Assembly: GCF_000300275.1 (NCBI RefSeq) | Contig: NZ_AMRN01000003.1 | Coordinates: 419,577 to 483,576 of the forward strand | DNA: 64,000 bases | From: Thalassospira profundimaris WP0211 | Lineage (GTDB): Bacteria > Pseudomonadota > Alphaproteobacteria > Rhodospirillales > Thalassospiraceae | Direction: 5' to 3' | In this document: positions 16,633 through 24,370 of the stretch, piece after piece | Numbering within the stretch: the stretch's first letter is position 1 | How the letters are laid out: the number at the start of each line of letters is the position of its first letter | Notes under the pieces: model-generated | The model's database searches: none | The model's input: only the letters and a program-made list of their open reading frames with translations | What the model was told of the DNA's origin: nothing | Position numbers and translations under genes: made by a program

Positions 16633-16695
16633 CTTCAACCTCCAAATCAGCAAGACCGGTTCAGGTGATGTGCCTGTAATGCCCGGAAATCCGCA

Positions 16696-16717
16696 ATAGT
16701 ATACAAATTGATACTAT
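16696..16717. promoter_or_regulatory. HxlR operator candidate
   Basis: ATAGTAT (16696-16702) and ATACTAT (16711-16717) are perfect 7-bp inverted arms with an 8-bp spacer, placed in the 169-bp divergent region. Size, AT content and location fit HxlR/QorR-type operators. Confidence 0.72.
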
Positions 16718-16801
16718 ATGCTGAAATTGTGCGTACTTATTTCAAAAAGGATTATGCGTTAAAACTTGGCCATTCACAAATCAAACCTTTGATGGAAGGA
16801 A

Positions 16802-17833
16802 ATGCCAAAGATGAAAGCCATTGGTATTTATAAATCTGCCCCGGTCGAAACCGACGGCCTGTTCACCCAGATCGAAACCGATGCCCCGGTTGCCGAGGGT
16901 CACGATATCCTTGTGCGGGTAAAGGGCGTTGCAGTGAACCCGGTTGATTTCAAAGTCCGCAAGGGCAAGCAGGATGACGGCGCCTTCAAGGTGCTTGGTT
17001 GGGATGCGGCCGGTGTTGTCGAAGCCGTTGGCGAAGACGTCACCCTTTTCCGTCCGGGCGATGAAGTCTGGTATGCCGGGGATGTGACCCGTTCGGGGTC
17101 CAATGCCCAGCTGCAACTTGTTGATGAACGCATTGTCGCGCCTAAGCCGAAGTCACTTGATTTTGCCGCCGCAGCCGCCCTGCCATTGACGACGATTACC
17201 GCCTGGGAAGCGATGTTTGATCGTCTTCTGATTGACCGCAAGGCGGCTGACGCCAATGCAAACAAAACGATCCTGATCATTGGCGGGGCTGGTGGTGTTG
17301 GATCGATTGCCATTCAGTTGGCAAAGCTTGCCGGTCTGAAAGTCATCACGACCGCATCACGCCCGGAAACCATTTCGTGGGTCAAAAAGCTTGGCGCGGA
17401 TCAGGTGATCAACCATCGCAATCCGCTGGATGAAGAACTGGCAGCCATTGATGTCGCCAATGTTGATTACATTTTCTGCACGTCGGAAACCGATCAGTAT
17501 TTTGATGTGATGGCGAGTGTCATCGCGCCGCAGGGCCGGATTGTCACGATCACCGAGGCGCAGGAAAATCACAATGTGGATCTTCTGAAAGCCAAGTCTG
17601 CCAGCTTTTCCTACGAGTTCATGTTTACCCGTTCGATGTTCCAGACGGCTGACATGATTGAACAGCACAAGCTTCTGGCGACGGTGGCCCAGTTGGTTGA
17701 TGAGGGCACCATTACCAATACGGCGAATGAAAGCTTTGGCGCACTGTCACCGGAAAGCCTGCAGAAAGCGCATGCGTTGCTGGAAAGTGGCAAGGCCATT
17801 GGCAAGATCATCTTTGACGGCATTGCCGACTGA
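16802..17833 (+). CDS. Zinc-type alcohol dehydrogenase-like / NADPH:quinone oxidoreductase (MDR family)
   Basis: This 343-residue medium-chain dehydrogenase/reductase has the N-terminal GroES-like part (KGVAVNPVDFKVRKG, GWDAAGVVEAVGEDV) and a Rossmann fold with the nucleotide motif IIGGAGGVGSIAIQLAKLAG. It lacks the zinc-binding cysteines of true alcohol dehydrogenases, as usual for the quinone oxidoreductase branch. The starts at 16802 and 16811 are both possible; GGAAGG lies just upstream. It likely reduces quinones or enones with NADPH. Its divergent arrangement with the HxlR gene suggests induction by electrophiles or quinones. Confidence 0.88.
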   Translation: MPKMKAIGIYKSAPVETDGLFTQIETDAPVAEGHDILVRVKGVAVNPVDFKVRKGKQDDGAFKVLGWDAAGVVEAVGEDVTLFRPGDEVWYAGDVTRSGSNAQLQLVDERIVAPKPKSLDFAAAAALPLTTITAWEAMFDRLLIDRKAADANANKTILIIGGAGGVGSIAIQLAKLAGLKVITTASRPETISWVKKLGADQVINHRNPLDEELAAIDVANVDYIFCTSETDQYFDVMASVIAPQGRIVTITEAQENHNVDLLKAKSASFSYEFMFTRSMFQTADMIEQHKLLATVAQLVDEGTITNTANESFGALSPESLQKAHALLESGKAIGKIIFDGIAD

Positions 17834-17869
17834 TCGCAGTGCCATAGAGTAACAGGCATCTGAATTTCG

Positions 17870-17910
17870 GGCCGATCCGCGTGAATGTCGCGGGTCGGCC
17901 TTTTTTATTG
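17870..17910 (+). terminator. Terminator after the quinone oxidoreductase gene
   Basis: GGCCGATCCGCG (17870-17881) pairs with CGCGGGTCGGCC (17889-17900) and is followed by TTTTTTATTG. Confidence 0.9.
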
Positions 17911-17924
17911 TCGGGCTCTGCCGG

Positions 17925-18839
17925 TTAATCACCGGAGGCATCTGCGATCAATGCTGTGATCTGATCGCGGAGCCAGCGATAGAGGGGATGGGTGGTGGTG
18001 CGATCATGCCAGATCAGGGCCATGTCAAAACCTGTGACAGGCATCGGGGGATCAAATATCTGGATCTGACCGCTGCGACCGCAGGCAACCCGCCGGGGCA
18101 CAAGGGCGATCATATCGCTGCGTGCGACGATTTCGGGGACAACAAGAAACCCCGGTGCAGACAGGGCAACGTTGCGTTTGCGTCCAAGTGCCGCAAGGGC
18201 ATCATCCGCGGGCCCCTTAAATCCGCCGCCTTCGGGGGAAACCACGACATGGTCAAGTGCGCAAAAGCTATCAAGATCAAGTGGCTCGCTGATTGCCGGA
18301 TGATCGCATCTGGCGATTGCGACATATTCCTCACGATAGATTTTGCGCATCCGAAGCGTTTCTGGCGCGGTTTCAGGCGTTGAAAGCGCAAGGCTGACAT
18401 CACCGCGCGCCATCTGGCTATCAAGCATGGATGTGTTGATCGTGCGCCAGGCGACCTTGATCCCCGGTGCATCACGCCGCAAAACGTCAAGAAGCGGCAT
18501 CAGGATCGCGTATTGCACATAGTCACTGGCGGCAATGGCGATGGTGGCGGTGATTGTTGATGGATCAAACGGACTGTTTTCCGCAACGACCCGGCGAACA
18601 CCTTCCAGTGCCTGATGCAGCGGTTCTTGCAGTTCCAGTGCGCGTTCGGTCGGGATCATGCCGCGCTGTGCGGGTAGTAATAATGGATCGCCCAGCAAAT
18701 CACGCAGGCGCGTCAGCCGGGTTGAAATCGCCGGCTGGCTGAGGTTCAGGCGCCTTGCCGCATGCGTGACATTGCGTTCGGCCAGCAGCGTGTCGAGTGT
18801 GACCAGCAGGTTCAGGTCAAGCTTGCTGATATCTGTCAT
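17925..18839 (-). CDS. LysR-family transcriptional regulator
   Basis: This 304-residue protein has the standard LysR layout: N-terminal winged helix (DLNLLVTLDTLLAERNVTHAARRLNLSQPAISTRLTRLRDLLGDPLLL) and a two-lobed effector domain from about residue 90. It is divergent, across 97 bp, from an NQO-type NAD(P)H dehydrogenase gene that it most likely controls. The effector is unknown. Its N-terminus resembles NodD/LinR-group regulators (DLNLL...LLAERNVT), which often respond to aromatic or quinone-like compounds; this is inference. Confidence 0.9.
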   Translation of the reverse strand: MTDISKLDLNLLVTLDTLLAERNVTHAARRLNLSQPAISTRLTRLRDLLGDPLLLPAQRGMIPTERALELQEPLHQALEGVRRVVAENSPFDPSTITATIAIAASDYVQYAILMPLLDVLRRDAPGIKVAWRTINTSMLDSQMARGDVSLALSTPETAPETLRMRKIYREEYVAIARCDHPAISEPLDLDSFCALDHVVVSPEGGGFKGPADDALAALGRKRNVALSAPGFLVVPEIVARSDMIALVPRRVACGRSGQIQIFDPPMPVTGFDMALIWHDRTTTHPLYRWLRDQITALIADASGD

Positions 18840-18861
18840 ATTTATACCAGATCAAAAATTA

Positions 18862-18872
18862 TTGAATTTCAA
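18862..18872. promoter_or_regulatory. Possible LysR binding palindrome
   Basis: TTGAA-T-TTCAA, perfect 5-bp arms, in the short divergent region between the LysR gene and the reductase gene. Short and AT-rich, so only suggestive. Confidence 0.35.
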
Positions 18873-18936
18873 AGATAGCAGAACATCAGGCCATGATCAC
18901 GCATCGAACGTGATCCCCTTTGGAAAGGACGGCCCA

Positions 18937-19776
18937 ATGTCGAATGTCTTGATTGTCCATGCCCATCCCGAACCCGCATCCCTGACCAGCGCATTAAAGG
19001 ATGTTGCGGTTGAAACACTGCGTGCTGACGGCCACGCCGTGCAGGTTTCTGATCTTTATGCCATGGGATGGAAGCCGCTGGCTGATGCGCACGATTTCAC
19101 CGAACGTCGTAATCCTGATCGGCTGATCTATGTGGCAGAGTCCAAAAATGCCTATGCGTCCGGCTTTCAGACGGCGGATATCGCCGCCGAACAGGATAAG
19201 CTTTTGTGGGCGGATGCGGTTTTGTTCAGCTTTCCACTGTGGTGGTTCGGCATGCCCGCCATCCTGAAAGGCTGGTTTGATCGGGTGTTCGCCTATGGCT
19301 TTGCTTATGGTGTCGGCGAACATAGTGAGACGCATTGGGGCGATCGATATGGCGAAGGCACGCTTGCCGGACGCCGCGCGATGCTGATTGTGCCGATTGG
19401 TGGACATTTGCCGCATTACAGTGACCGCGGTGTTAATGGCAGCATCGATGATGTGTTGTGGCCGATCCAGCATGGTGCGCTTTTCTATCCCGGTATGGAT
19501 GTCATGCCGCCATTCCCGGTTTACAGCACCGATCGCATGGATGAGGACGGCTGGGCAGAAATCGAGACTGCGTTCAAGCAACGCCTTGCCGGTTTGTTCA
19601 CCGATGATCCAATCCCGTACCGCACCCAAAATGGTGGCCATTATGATGGTAAGCAGCGCTTGAAACCGGAACTCGGTGGTGGGTCGGATGGCATCAACAT
19701 GCATCTGGTGCGTGAAGGCGATCCCCAAGAAATCCTGCACGGGCAGGTCAGGCAATCACGCCGATTGGCATCCTAG
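18937..19776 (+). CDS. NAD(P)H dehydrogenase (quinone), NQO/MdaB-like flavodoxin-fold
   Basis: This 279-residue protein has the flavodoxin-like FMN/FAD-binding start (VLIVHAHPEPASLTSALKDVAVETLRADG) and the NQO core LFSFPLWWFGMPAILKGWFDRVFAYGFAY. The ATG at 18937 has AAAGGA seven bases upstream and begins exactly at the first beta strand. The enzyme should reduce quinones or related electrophiles by two electrons. The C-terminal 70 residues extend beyond short MdaB-like proteins. Its divergent LysR neighbour is the probable regulator. This is the second quinone-reductase/regulator pair within 2.5 kb. Confidence 0.88.
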   Translation: MSNVLIVHAHPEPASLTSALKDVAVETLRADGHAVQVSDLYAMGWKPLADAHDFTERRNPDRLIYVAESKNAYASGFQTADIAAEQDKLLWADAVLFSFPLWWFGMPAILKGWFDRVFAYGFAYGVGEHSETHWGDRYGEGTLAGRRAMLIVPIGGHLPHYSDRGVNGSIDDVLWPIQHGALFYPGMDVMPPFPVYSTDRMDEDGWAEIETAFKQRLAGLFTDDPIPYRTQNGGHYDGKQRLKPELGGGSDGINMHLVREGDPQEILHGQVRQSRRLAS

Positions 19777-19785
19777 ATGATACTG

Positions 19786-19815
19786 AAAAGGGCCGGGGAA
19801 AATCCCGGCCCTTTT
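19786..19815. terminator. Bidirectional terminator between convergent genes
   Basis: AAAAGGGCCGGG (19786-19797) pairs with CCCGGCCCTTTT (19804-19815). Both strands end in a run of T, and the genes on either side converge on it. Confidence 0.88.
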
Positions 19816-19838
19816 GATGTGATCTGTATATGAGGCGT

Positions 19839-20825
19839 TTAACCCGCGTCGCGTGCGGCGATGGCTTCGGCCTGACGGACCATGACCTCGGCCTGTTTGA
19901 TGGATGCGATATCAATCAGACGACCATCAAGGGCCACGGCACCGGCGCCTTCGGACTGGGCCTTTTCCATCGCTTCGAGGATGCGCTTGGCCTTGGTGAC
20001 TTCGGCGTCAGAAGGCGAATAGACCTCGTTGGCGAGGGTGATCTGGCTTGGGTGGATCGCCCATTTGCCCTCACAGCCCAGAACCATAGCGCGGGCCGAC
20101 TGCGCGCGGTAACCATCCGGGTCAGAGAAATCCCCAAATGGACCATCAATCGGGCGCAGACCGTTGGCGCGGGCCGCAACCACCATGCGGGCAATGGCGT
20201 AATGCCACATGTCACCCCAGTGATAATCGCGCGGATTATCGCCATCCTTGTCGGTCAGAACGCCATAATGCGGGTTCGGGCCGCCAATGCCGGTTGTCAT
20301 CGCCTTGGTCGAGGCGGCGTAATCGGCGACCCCGAAATGCAGGCTTTCATTGCGTGGGGAGCCTGCGGCAATTTCATGGATGTTTTGCATGCCAAGGGCG
20401 GTTTCAATGATCAGCTCAAACCCGATGCGCTTTTTGCGGCCCTTGGCCGTTTCGATCTGGGTTGCCATCATATCAAGGGCATAGACGTCGGCAGCGGTTC
20501 CGACCTTGGGGATCATGATCAGGTCAAGCCGGTCACCGGCCTGTTCAAGTACATCGACGACGTCACGATACATGTAATGGGTATCAAGACCATTGATGCG
20601 CACCGACAGGACCTTGTCGCCCCAGTCGATATCGTTGATGGCCTCGATGATGTTTTTGCGTGCCTGTTCCTTGTCACTGGGCGCAACGGCGTCTTCCAGA
20701 TCAAGGAAAATGGCATCGGCCTTGGATTTCGCGGCCTTTTCAAACAGTTCGATCCGGCTGCCGGGAACGGCAAGTTCGGACCGGTTCAGGCGTGCCGGGG
20801 CCGGGGTCGGTGTGGTGAAGCTCAT
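19839..20825 (-). CDS. mcl1: L-malyl-CoA / beta-methylmalyl-CoA lyase (HpcH/HpaI aldolase, CitE-like)
   Basis: This 328-residue protein closely resembles Rhodobacter Mcl1: RSELAVPGSRIELFEKAAKS, LDLEDAVAP, LSVRINGLDTHYMYRDVVDVLEQAGDRLDLIMIPKVG, and IDIASIKQAEVMVRQAE at the end. Such lyases split (3S)-malyl-CoA into acetyl-CoA and glyoxylate and beta-methylmalyl-CoA into propionyl-CoA and glyoxylate. They serve the ethylmalonyl-CoA pathway, the 3-hydroxypropionate cycle or glyoxylate handling. The catalytic metal ligands (Glu in GFELIIETALG, Asp in LDLEDAV) are present. No other genes of those pathways lie next to it. Confidence 0.92.
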   Translation of the reverse strand: MSFTTPTPAPARLNRSELAVPGSRIELFEKAAKSKADAIFLDLEDAVAPSDKEQARKNIIEAINDIDWGDKVLSVRINGLDTHYMYRDVVDVLEQAGDRLDLIMIPKVGTAADVYALDMMATQIETAKGRKKRIGFELIIETALGMQNIHEIAAGSPRNESLHFGVADYAASTKAMTTGIGGPNPHYGVLTDKDGDNPRDYHWGDMWHYAIARMVVAARANGLRPIDGPFGDFSDPDGYRAQSARAMVLGCEGKWAIHPSQITLANEVYSPSDAEVTKAKRILEAMEKAQSEGAGAVALDGRLIDIASIKQAEVMVRQAEAIAARDAG

Positions 20826-21214
20826 GGTAACGTTTCTCCAGAACCTGTCATTTCAATCAGTGCGTCGCAGGCGATGGATCCTCAATCGATCATCGCGCGA
20901 AGCATGTGGCGTATTCTTGCGTCCCGTTTTCGGGATCGTACCGTGGCCGCCGTGACAGTTATGTGGTCTGCGATCATTGTGCGTCGCAGTAATCCTGTGG
21001 GTAATTTAGGGTGCGGATGCGAATGCTGGCAAGTTTTAAAACACTTATGTCTCTAGTGCTTTCGGTGCACACGATCCGTAAATCAGAAAAACTCGAGATA
21101 AGCCGGATAAAGCAATAGCCCCTTAACCGGACTGTCGTTAGATTACCGGCGATACCGGGAACGCCATCGGTTGCGGGCCCTTAGACCCCATCAGCAGGTA
21201 GTATCGAACGCCCC
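20826..21214. other. Intergenic region without a recognised gene
   Basis: This 389-bp divergent space lies between the malyl-CoA lyase gene and a diguanylate cyclase gene. I see no convincing small gene, terminator or long palindrome; the sequence GTGCGTCGCAG occurs twice, near 20858 and 20980. It presumably holds the two promoters. Confidence 0.5.
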
Positions 21215-22375
21215 ATGCGTCGCGCTTATTCCATTGTTGTTTCTGCCGGACTGGCACCTGCCCTGATTTTGGGCGCGTGTCTGGTGCTGGCCGTTTCACC
21301 GACACTGGTGCCAGCCGAACTTTCCGGATTGGTCCGATACGGACCGTTTTTGCTTGCGGTGCTGGGCGGGGCGATTGGCTGGTGGTTTAACCGCGGGCGC
21401 GCGGTTTTTGTCATGGCTTTGCTGCTGGTTTGCTATTGGCTTCTGGTCGGTAATGGGGCCGGCATTTCGGCCGAGGGATTGGCGTTCCTGCGGGTCGCGA
21501 CACTTTATCTGATCCCGATCAATCTGCTTTTGCTGGGCTTTACGGCCGAACGCGGTGTTTTAAACCCGCGCGGCATTGCCCGGATGCTGGTTCTGGGATT
21601 GCAGATCTTTGTCATGCTGATGCTGGCGGGCCAACCCGATGTCGGATCGGCGCTGCATCGCGTGCTCGATACGCGCTTTTTTGTCAGCACCGGTATTTTG
21701 GGCGCAATGCCCCATCCGGCGATGATCATATCGGTCATCGCGGTGGTCTTGCTTTTGATCCGGCACAAGCCGCTTGAAACCAGTTTTGCGGCCGCGATCA
21801 TTGCGATTGATGTGGCAACGGTGATGGGCACCGGCATTATTCAATATGGATATCTGGCGGCAACCGGTGTGGTTCTGGCGGGGCTGGCGCAGGAAGCCTG
21901 GCGGATGGCATTCGTTGATGATCTGACCGGATTGCCCGGTCGGCGTGCCCTTGGTCATGCGATGGCGGAACTTGGCAATCAATATGCGATTGCGATGCTT
22001 GATGTTGATCACTTCAAGAAGTTCAACGACACCTACGGCCATGATGTTGGCGATATCGTTTTGAAAAAGGTTGCGCGGGAGCTTGCGCGCGTCGGCGGTG
22101 GTGGCAAGGCATACCGTTATGGCGGCGAAGAATTTGCCGTGCTGTTTGCCGGACGAAGTGCCGAACGTGCCGCAGAGCCACTTGATGCGCTGCGTAAACG
22201 GATTGCAGAGAACAAGATCACTCCGCCGGAAAAAAACAAATCCGTTTCCGTCACCATTTCAGTTGGTGTGTGCGAACGCGATGAAGACACCACCGACCCG
22301 TGGGCAGTCCTGAAAAGTGCGGACCAGAAGCTTTATCAGGCAAAGCAATCTGGCCGAAACCGGGTGGTGATTTAG
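21215..22375 (+). CDS. Membrane-bound diguanylate cyclase (GGDEF)
   Basis: The N-terminal 220 or so residues of this 386-residue protein are hydrophobic, with about six or seven membrane segments (MASE-like, family not recognised). The C-terminal GGDEF domain has DDLTGLPGRRAL, MLDVDHFKKFNDTYGHDVGD and the active-site motif YGGEEF. The RxxD inhibitory site expected just upstream is absent (RVGGGGKAYRYGGEEF), so product inhibition through the I-site is not expected. It should make cyclic di-GMP from two GTP. The ribosome binding site is weak. The gene converges on an ACT-domain gene with 6 bp between the stops. Confidence 0.9.
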   Translation: MRRAYSIVVSAGLAPALILGACLVLAVSPTLVPAELSGLVRYGPFLLAVLGGAIGWWFNRGRAVFVMALLLVCYWLLVGNGAGISAEGLAFLRVATLYLIPINLLLLGFTAERGVLNPRGIARMLVLGLQIFVMLMLAGQPDVGSALHRVLDTRFFVSTGILGAMPHPAMIISVIAVVLLLIRHKPLETSFAAAIIAIDVATVMGTGIIQYGYLAATGVVLAGLAQEAWRMAFVDDLTGLPGRRALGHAMAELGNQYAIAMLDVDHFKKFNDTYGHDVGDIVLKKVARELARVGGGGKAYRYGGEEFAVLFAGRSAERAAEPLDALRKRIAENKITPPEKNKSVSVTISVGVCERDEDTTDPWAVLKSADQKLYQAKQSGRNRVVI

Positions 22376-22381
22376 CCTGGC

Positions 22382-22903
22382 CTAAAGTTCGTCGTATTTG
22401 AAAACAAGCCGCATCGAGCCCGCGGTATTGGCAAGGGTTGCCAGGCAGTTGGCGGCGCGTTCCGGCGGAATGGCGACGGCAAAGCGCAGGGTATAAATCC
22501 GCGCGTCCTTTTCATCGGTTGCCGATGCCGCCAGACGGACGATGTTGGCATTGTATTCAATAAAGATTTCCGACAGGCGCGCGATCAGGCCCGGCTGATC
22601 GATCCCCGAACATTCGATCAGATGGGTCGCACCCGGTGCCGTGGTCATTTCAGGGGCGGCGGCAATGGCTTCGACCGTGATGTCGGCATTGCCAAGGGAA
22701 AGCCCGCGCAGCACAGCCTCGCATTCGGATATCGGGCATTCGTCGGGAAGTTCGCAACTGGTTTCAAACTTCGCAACATCGCCGTCGAGCGAAAATGACG
22801 TTGGGCCAAGGTTTGTGCCGATATCAAACAGTCGTCCGGTGATATCGGAAATCAAACCGACGCGGTCATCGCAGGAAATGGTGATCCGGGTGTTGGCATT
22901 CAT
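22382..22903 (-). CDS. Tandem ACT-domain protein, GcvR-like
   Basis: This 173-residue protein is made of two ACT domains: residues 5-80 (TRITISCDDRVGLISDITGRLFDIGTNLG) and 90-173 (THLIECSGIDQPGLIARLSEIFIEYNANIVRL). This layout matches GcvR, which in enterobacteria binds glycine and restrains GcvA; related proteins exist without GcvA. It has no DNA-binding or catalytic domain. It probably senses an amino acid and acts through a partner protein. No gcv genes are in the window. Confidence 0.75.
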   Translation of the reverse strand: MNANTRITISCDDRVGLISDITGRLFDIGTNLGPTSFSLDGDVAKFETSCELPDECPISECEAVLRGLSLGNADITVEAIAAAPEMTTAPGATHLIECSGIDQPGLIARLSEIFIEYNANIVRLAASATDEKDARIYTLRFAVAIPPERAANCLATLANTAGSMRLVFKYDEL

Positions 22904-23166
22904 TGGTGCGCTCCGTCCTAGGTCCCTTATCGGGCTTTGCCCTTGTGATCAGCTGACCATAACACCGCAGCGATACAAGATGCAGTGATTTTGTCGATCG
23001 GATGGCTACGCGCCAAGGGTGTAGTACGTTGTGCAAAGGTGATTGGATGCGCCTTTGTTATCACAATCATATGATTGAACTGATACGCGATGATGGGCCG
23101 TATGCCTTCCTGTGACAGCAACAATTCGACGTTGAAATTCCACGTTGGTTAACAGGAGATAGGACC

Positions 23167-23655
23167 ATGTCTGCGATCAAATCGTCTCTCATTGCCGTTG
23201 CGACTGCTGCCAGCCTGACCTTTGGCGCCATGTCTGCCAAAGCAGCTGACATCGTTGATACCGCCGTTGCCGCCGGTTCGTTCAACACGCTTGTAGCGGC
23301 CGTGCAGGCCGCCGGACTTGTCGATACGCTTAAAGGCGAAGGTCCGTTTACGGTCTTTGCGCCGACCGACGAAGCCTTTGCCAAACTGCCGGCAGGCACC
23401 GTTGAAGACCTTCTTAAGCCGGAAAACAAGGACAAGCTTGTTTCCATCCTGACCTATCATGTGGTGCCGGGCAAAGTGATGTCGGGTGACATCGCAGGCA
23501 AGGAAATGATGGTGGCCAGTGTCCAGGGTGACAGCATCGATGTGAATGCCATGAACGGTGTCATGGTCGATGAAGCCACTGTGGTCAATGCCGATATCGA
23601 AGCTGACAACGGTGTTATTCACGTGATCGACACCGTGATCATGCCGGGCATGTAA
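23167..23655 (+). CDS. Secreted fasciclin-domain protein
   Basis: This 162-residue protein has an N-terminal signal peptide (cleavage near AKAAD) and one FAS1/fasciclin domain with both conserved blocks: [23 protein letters not shown] and [15 protein letters not shown], and the terminal [12 protein letters not shown]. The ribosome binding site AGGAGAT lies ahead of the ATG. FAS1 proteins are exported and often act in adhesion or cell-surface contacts. It is monocistronic with a terminator behind it. Confidence 0.93.
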   Translation: MSAIKSSLIAVATAASLTFGAMSAKAADIVDTAVAAGSFNTLVAAVQAAGLVDTLKGEGPFTVFAPTDEAFAKLPAGTVEDLLKPENKDKLVSILTYHVVPGKVMSGDIAGKEMMVASVQGDSIDVNAMNGVMVDEATVVNADIEADNGVIHVIDTVIMPGM

Positions 23656-23695
23656 TCCCGCACACACCGACATAAAGTCCCCGAAATAAGATACG

Positions 23696-23728
23696 AAGCC
23701 CGGTGCAAATATGTGCCGGGCTTTTTTC
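23696..23728 (+). terminator. Terminator after the fasciclin gene
   Basis: AAGCCCGG and CCGGGCTT arms with a short loop, followed by TTTTCTG. It starts about 40 bp after the stop. Confidence 0.85.
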
Positions 23729-23792
23729 TGCTGGGGGTTGTTTGCAGATTGTGCGCCGGACCAAGCAAGCGCAAAGCAGGTGGGCGAAACAA

Positions 23793-23824
23793 CAAAGGCC
23801 CGACGCAGTAACGTCGGGCCTTTG
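23793..23824 (-). terminator. Terminator after tRNA-Arg copy 2 (left copy)
   Basis: CAAAGGCCCGACG pairs with CGTCGGGCCTTTG, a 13-bp stem three bases after the encoded CCA end on the minus strand. Confidence 0.8.
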
Positions 23825-23826
23825 AC

Positions 23827-23903
23827 TGGCGCGCCCGGAAGGATTCGAACCTCCGGCCTTCTGATTCGTAGTCAGATGCTCTATCCAGCTGAGCTACGGG
23901 CGC
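23827..23903 (-). tRNA. tRNA-Arg (anticodon ACG), left copy
   Basis: On the minus strand this 77-nt gene has a full cloverleaf: acceptor arms GCGCCCG and CGGGCGC, D arm, anticodon stem TCTGA/TCAGA around the loop CTACGAA (anticodon ACG), T arm GGAGG-TTCGAAT-CCTTC, discriminator G and an encoded CCA. The wobble A is normally deaminated to inosine by TadA. It is identical in sequence to the copy at 23958-24034. Confidence 0.97.
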
Positions 23904-23924
23904 TTTTACGCTTGTATAAATGGT

Positions 23925-23954
23925 AAAGGCCCGACGCGGTAACGTCGAGCCTTT
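23925..23954 (-). terminator. Terminator between the two tRNA-Arg copies
   Basis: AAAGGCCCGACG (23925-23936) pairs with CGTCGAGCCTTT (23943-23954) with one mismatch. It is the diverged counterpart of the hairpin at 23793-23824. Confidence 0.7.
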
Positions 23955-23957
23955 CAC

Positions 23958-24034
23958 TGGCGCGCCCGGAAGGATTCGAACCTCCGGCCTTCTGATTCGT
24001 AGTCAGATGCTCTATCCAGCTGAGCTACGGGCGC
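23958..24034 (-). tRNA. tRNA-Arg (anticodon ACG), right copy
   Basis: Same 77-nt sequence, anticodon and encoded CCA as the left copy. Both copies with their terminators form a tandem unit with a period of 131 bp, so the pair arose by a local duplication. This copy is the promoter-proximal one. Confidence 0.97.
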
Positions 24035-24172
24035 TTGCCTTAATTTCCGGCGGTTTGCAAAGGTCTGCTCCCCGTCGGCGGAGCGGAACTTATGCAAACG
24101 AGCATGCCATTGCAAGCAGTAAATTTGAATTTTTGCCATTTTTTCACAGGGCGCAGTTTACCTGACTGCTAC

Positions 24173-24238
24173 GCCCCTGTTTTGCCCGGCTTTGTCCGCT
24201 TTGAAGTGAATAAGGACAAGACTCGGCAAAAAAGGGGC
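24173..24238. other. Long imperfect stem-loop of unknown role
   Basis: Two 25-base arms (24173-24197 and 24214-24238) match at 20 of 25 positions as inverted repeats, with a 16-base loop. The ends GCCCCT/AGGGGC and the inner TTTTGCC/GGCAAAA and TTGTCC/GGACAA blocks pair. It lies in the 336-bp gap between the tRNA-Arg genes and the divergent lipoprotein gene, which otherwise shows no gene. It could be a structured leader, a small RNA or a protein-binding palindrome. Confidence 0.6.
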
Positions 24239-24370
24239 AAATGCGTCTTGTTCCATAAGTGGTCGTAGACTAAGATGCTTTCAATCCCGGGGGAGCAGGG
24301 GCTTGTTTCACCTAGATAAAAAGGCAGGCCCAGGGAGATTCGCATATTTCTACTTAGGTAATAGATCGAA

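Noticed and set aside
23827..24034. Integration (att) site or prophage end at the duplicated tRNA-Arg genes
   Set aside because: No integrase gene or phage gene lies nearby, and the repeat includes the whole tRNA and its terminator, which indicates simple tandem duplication.
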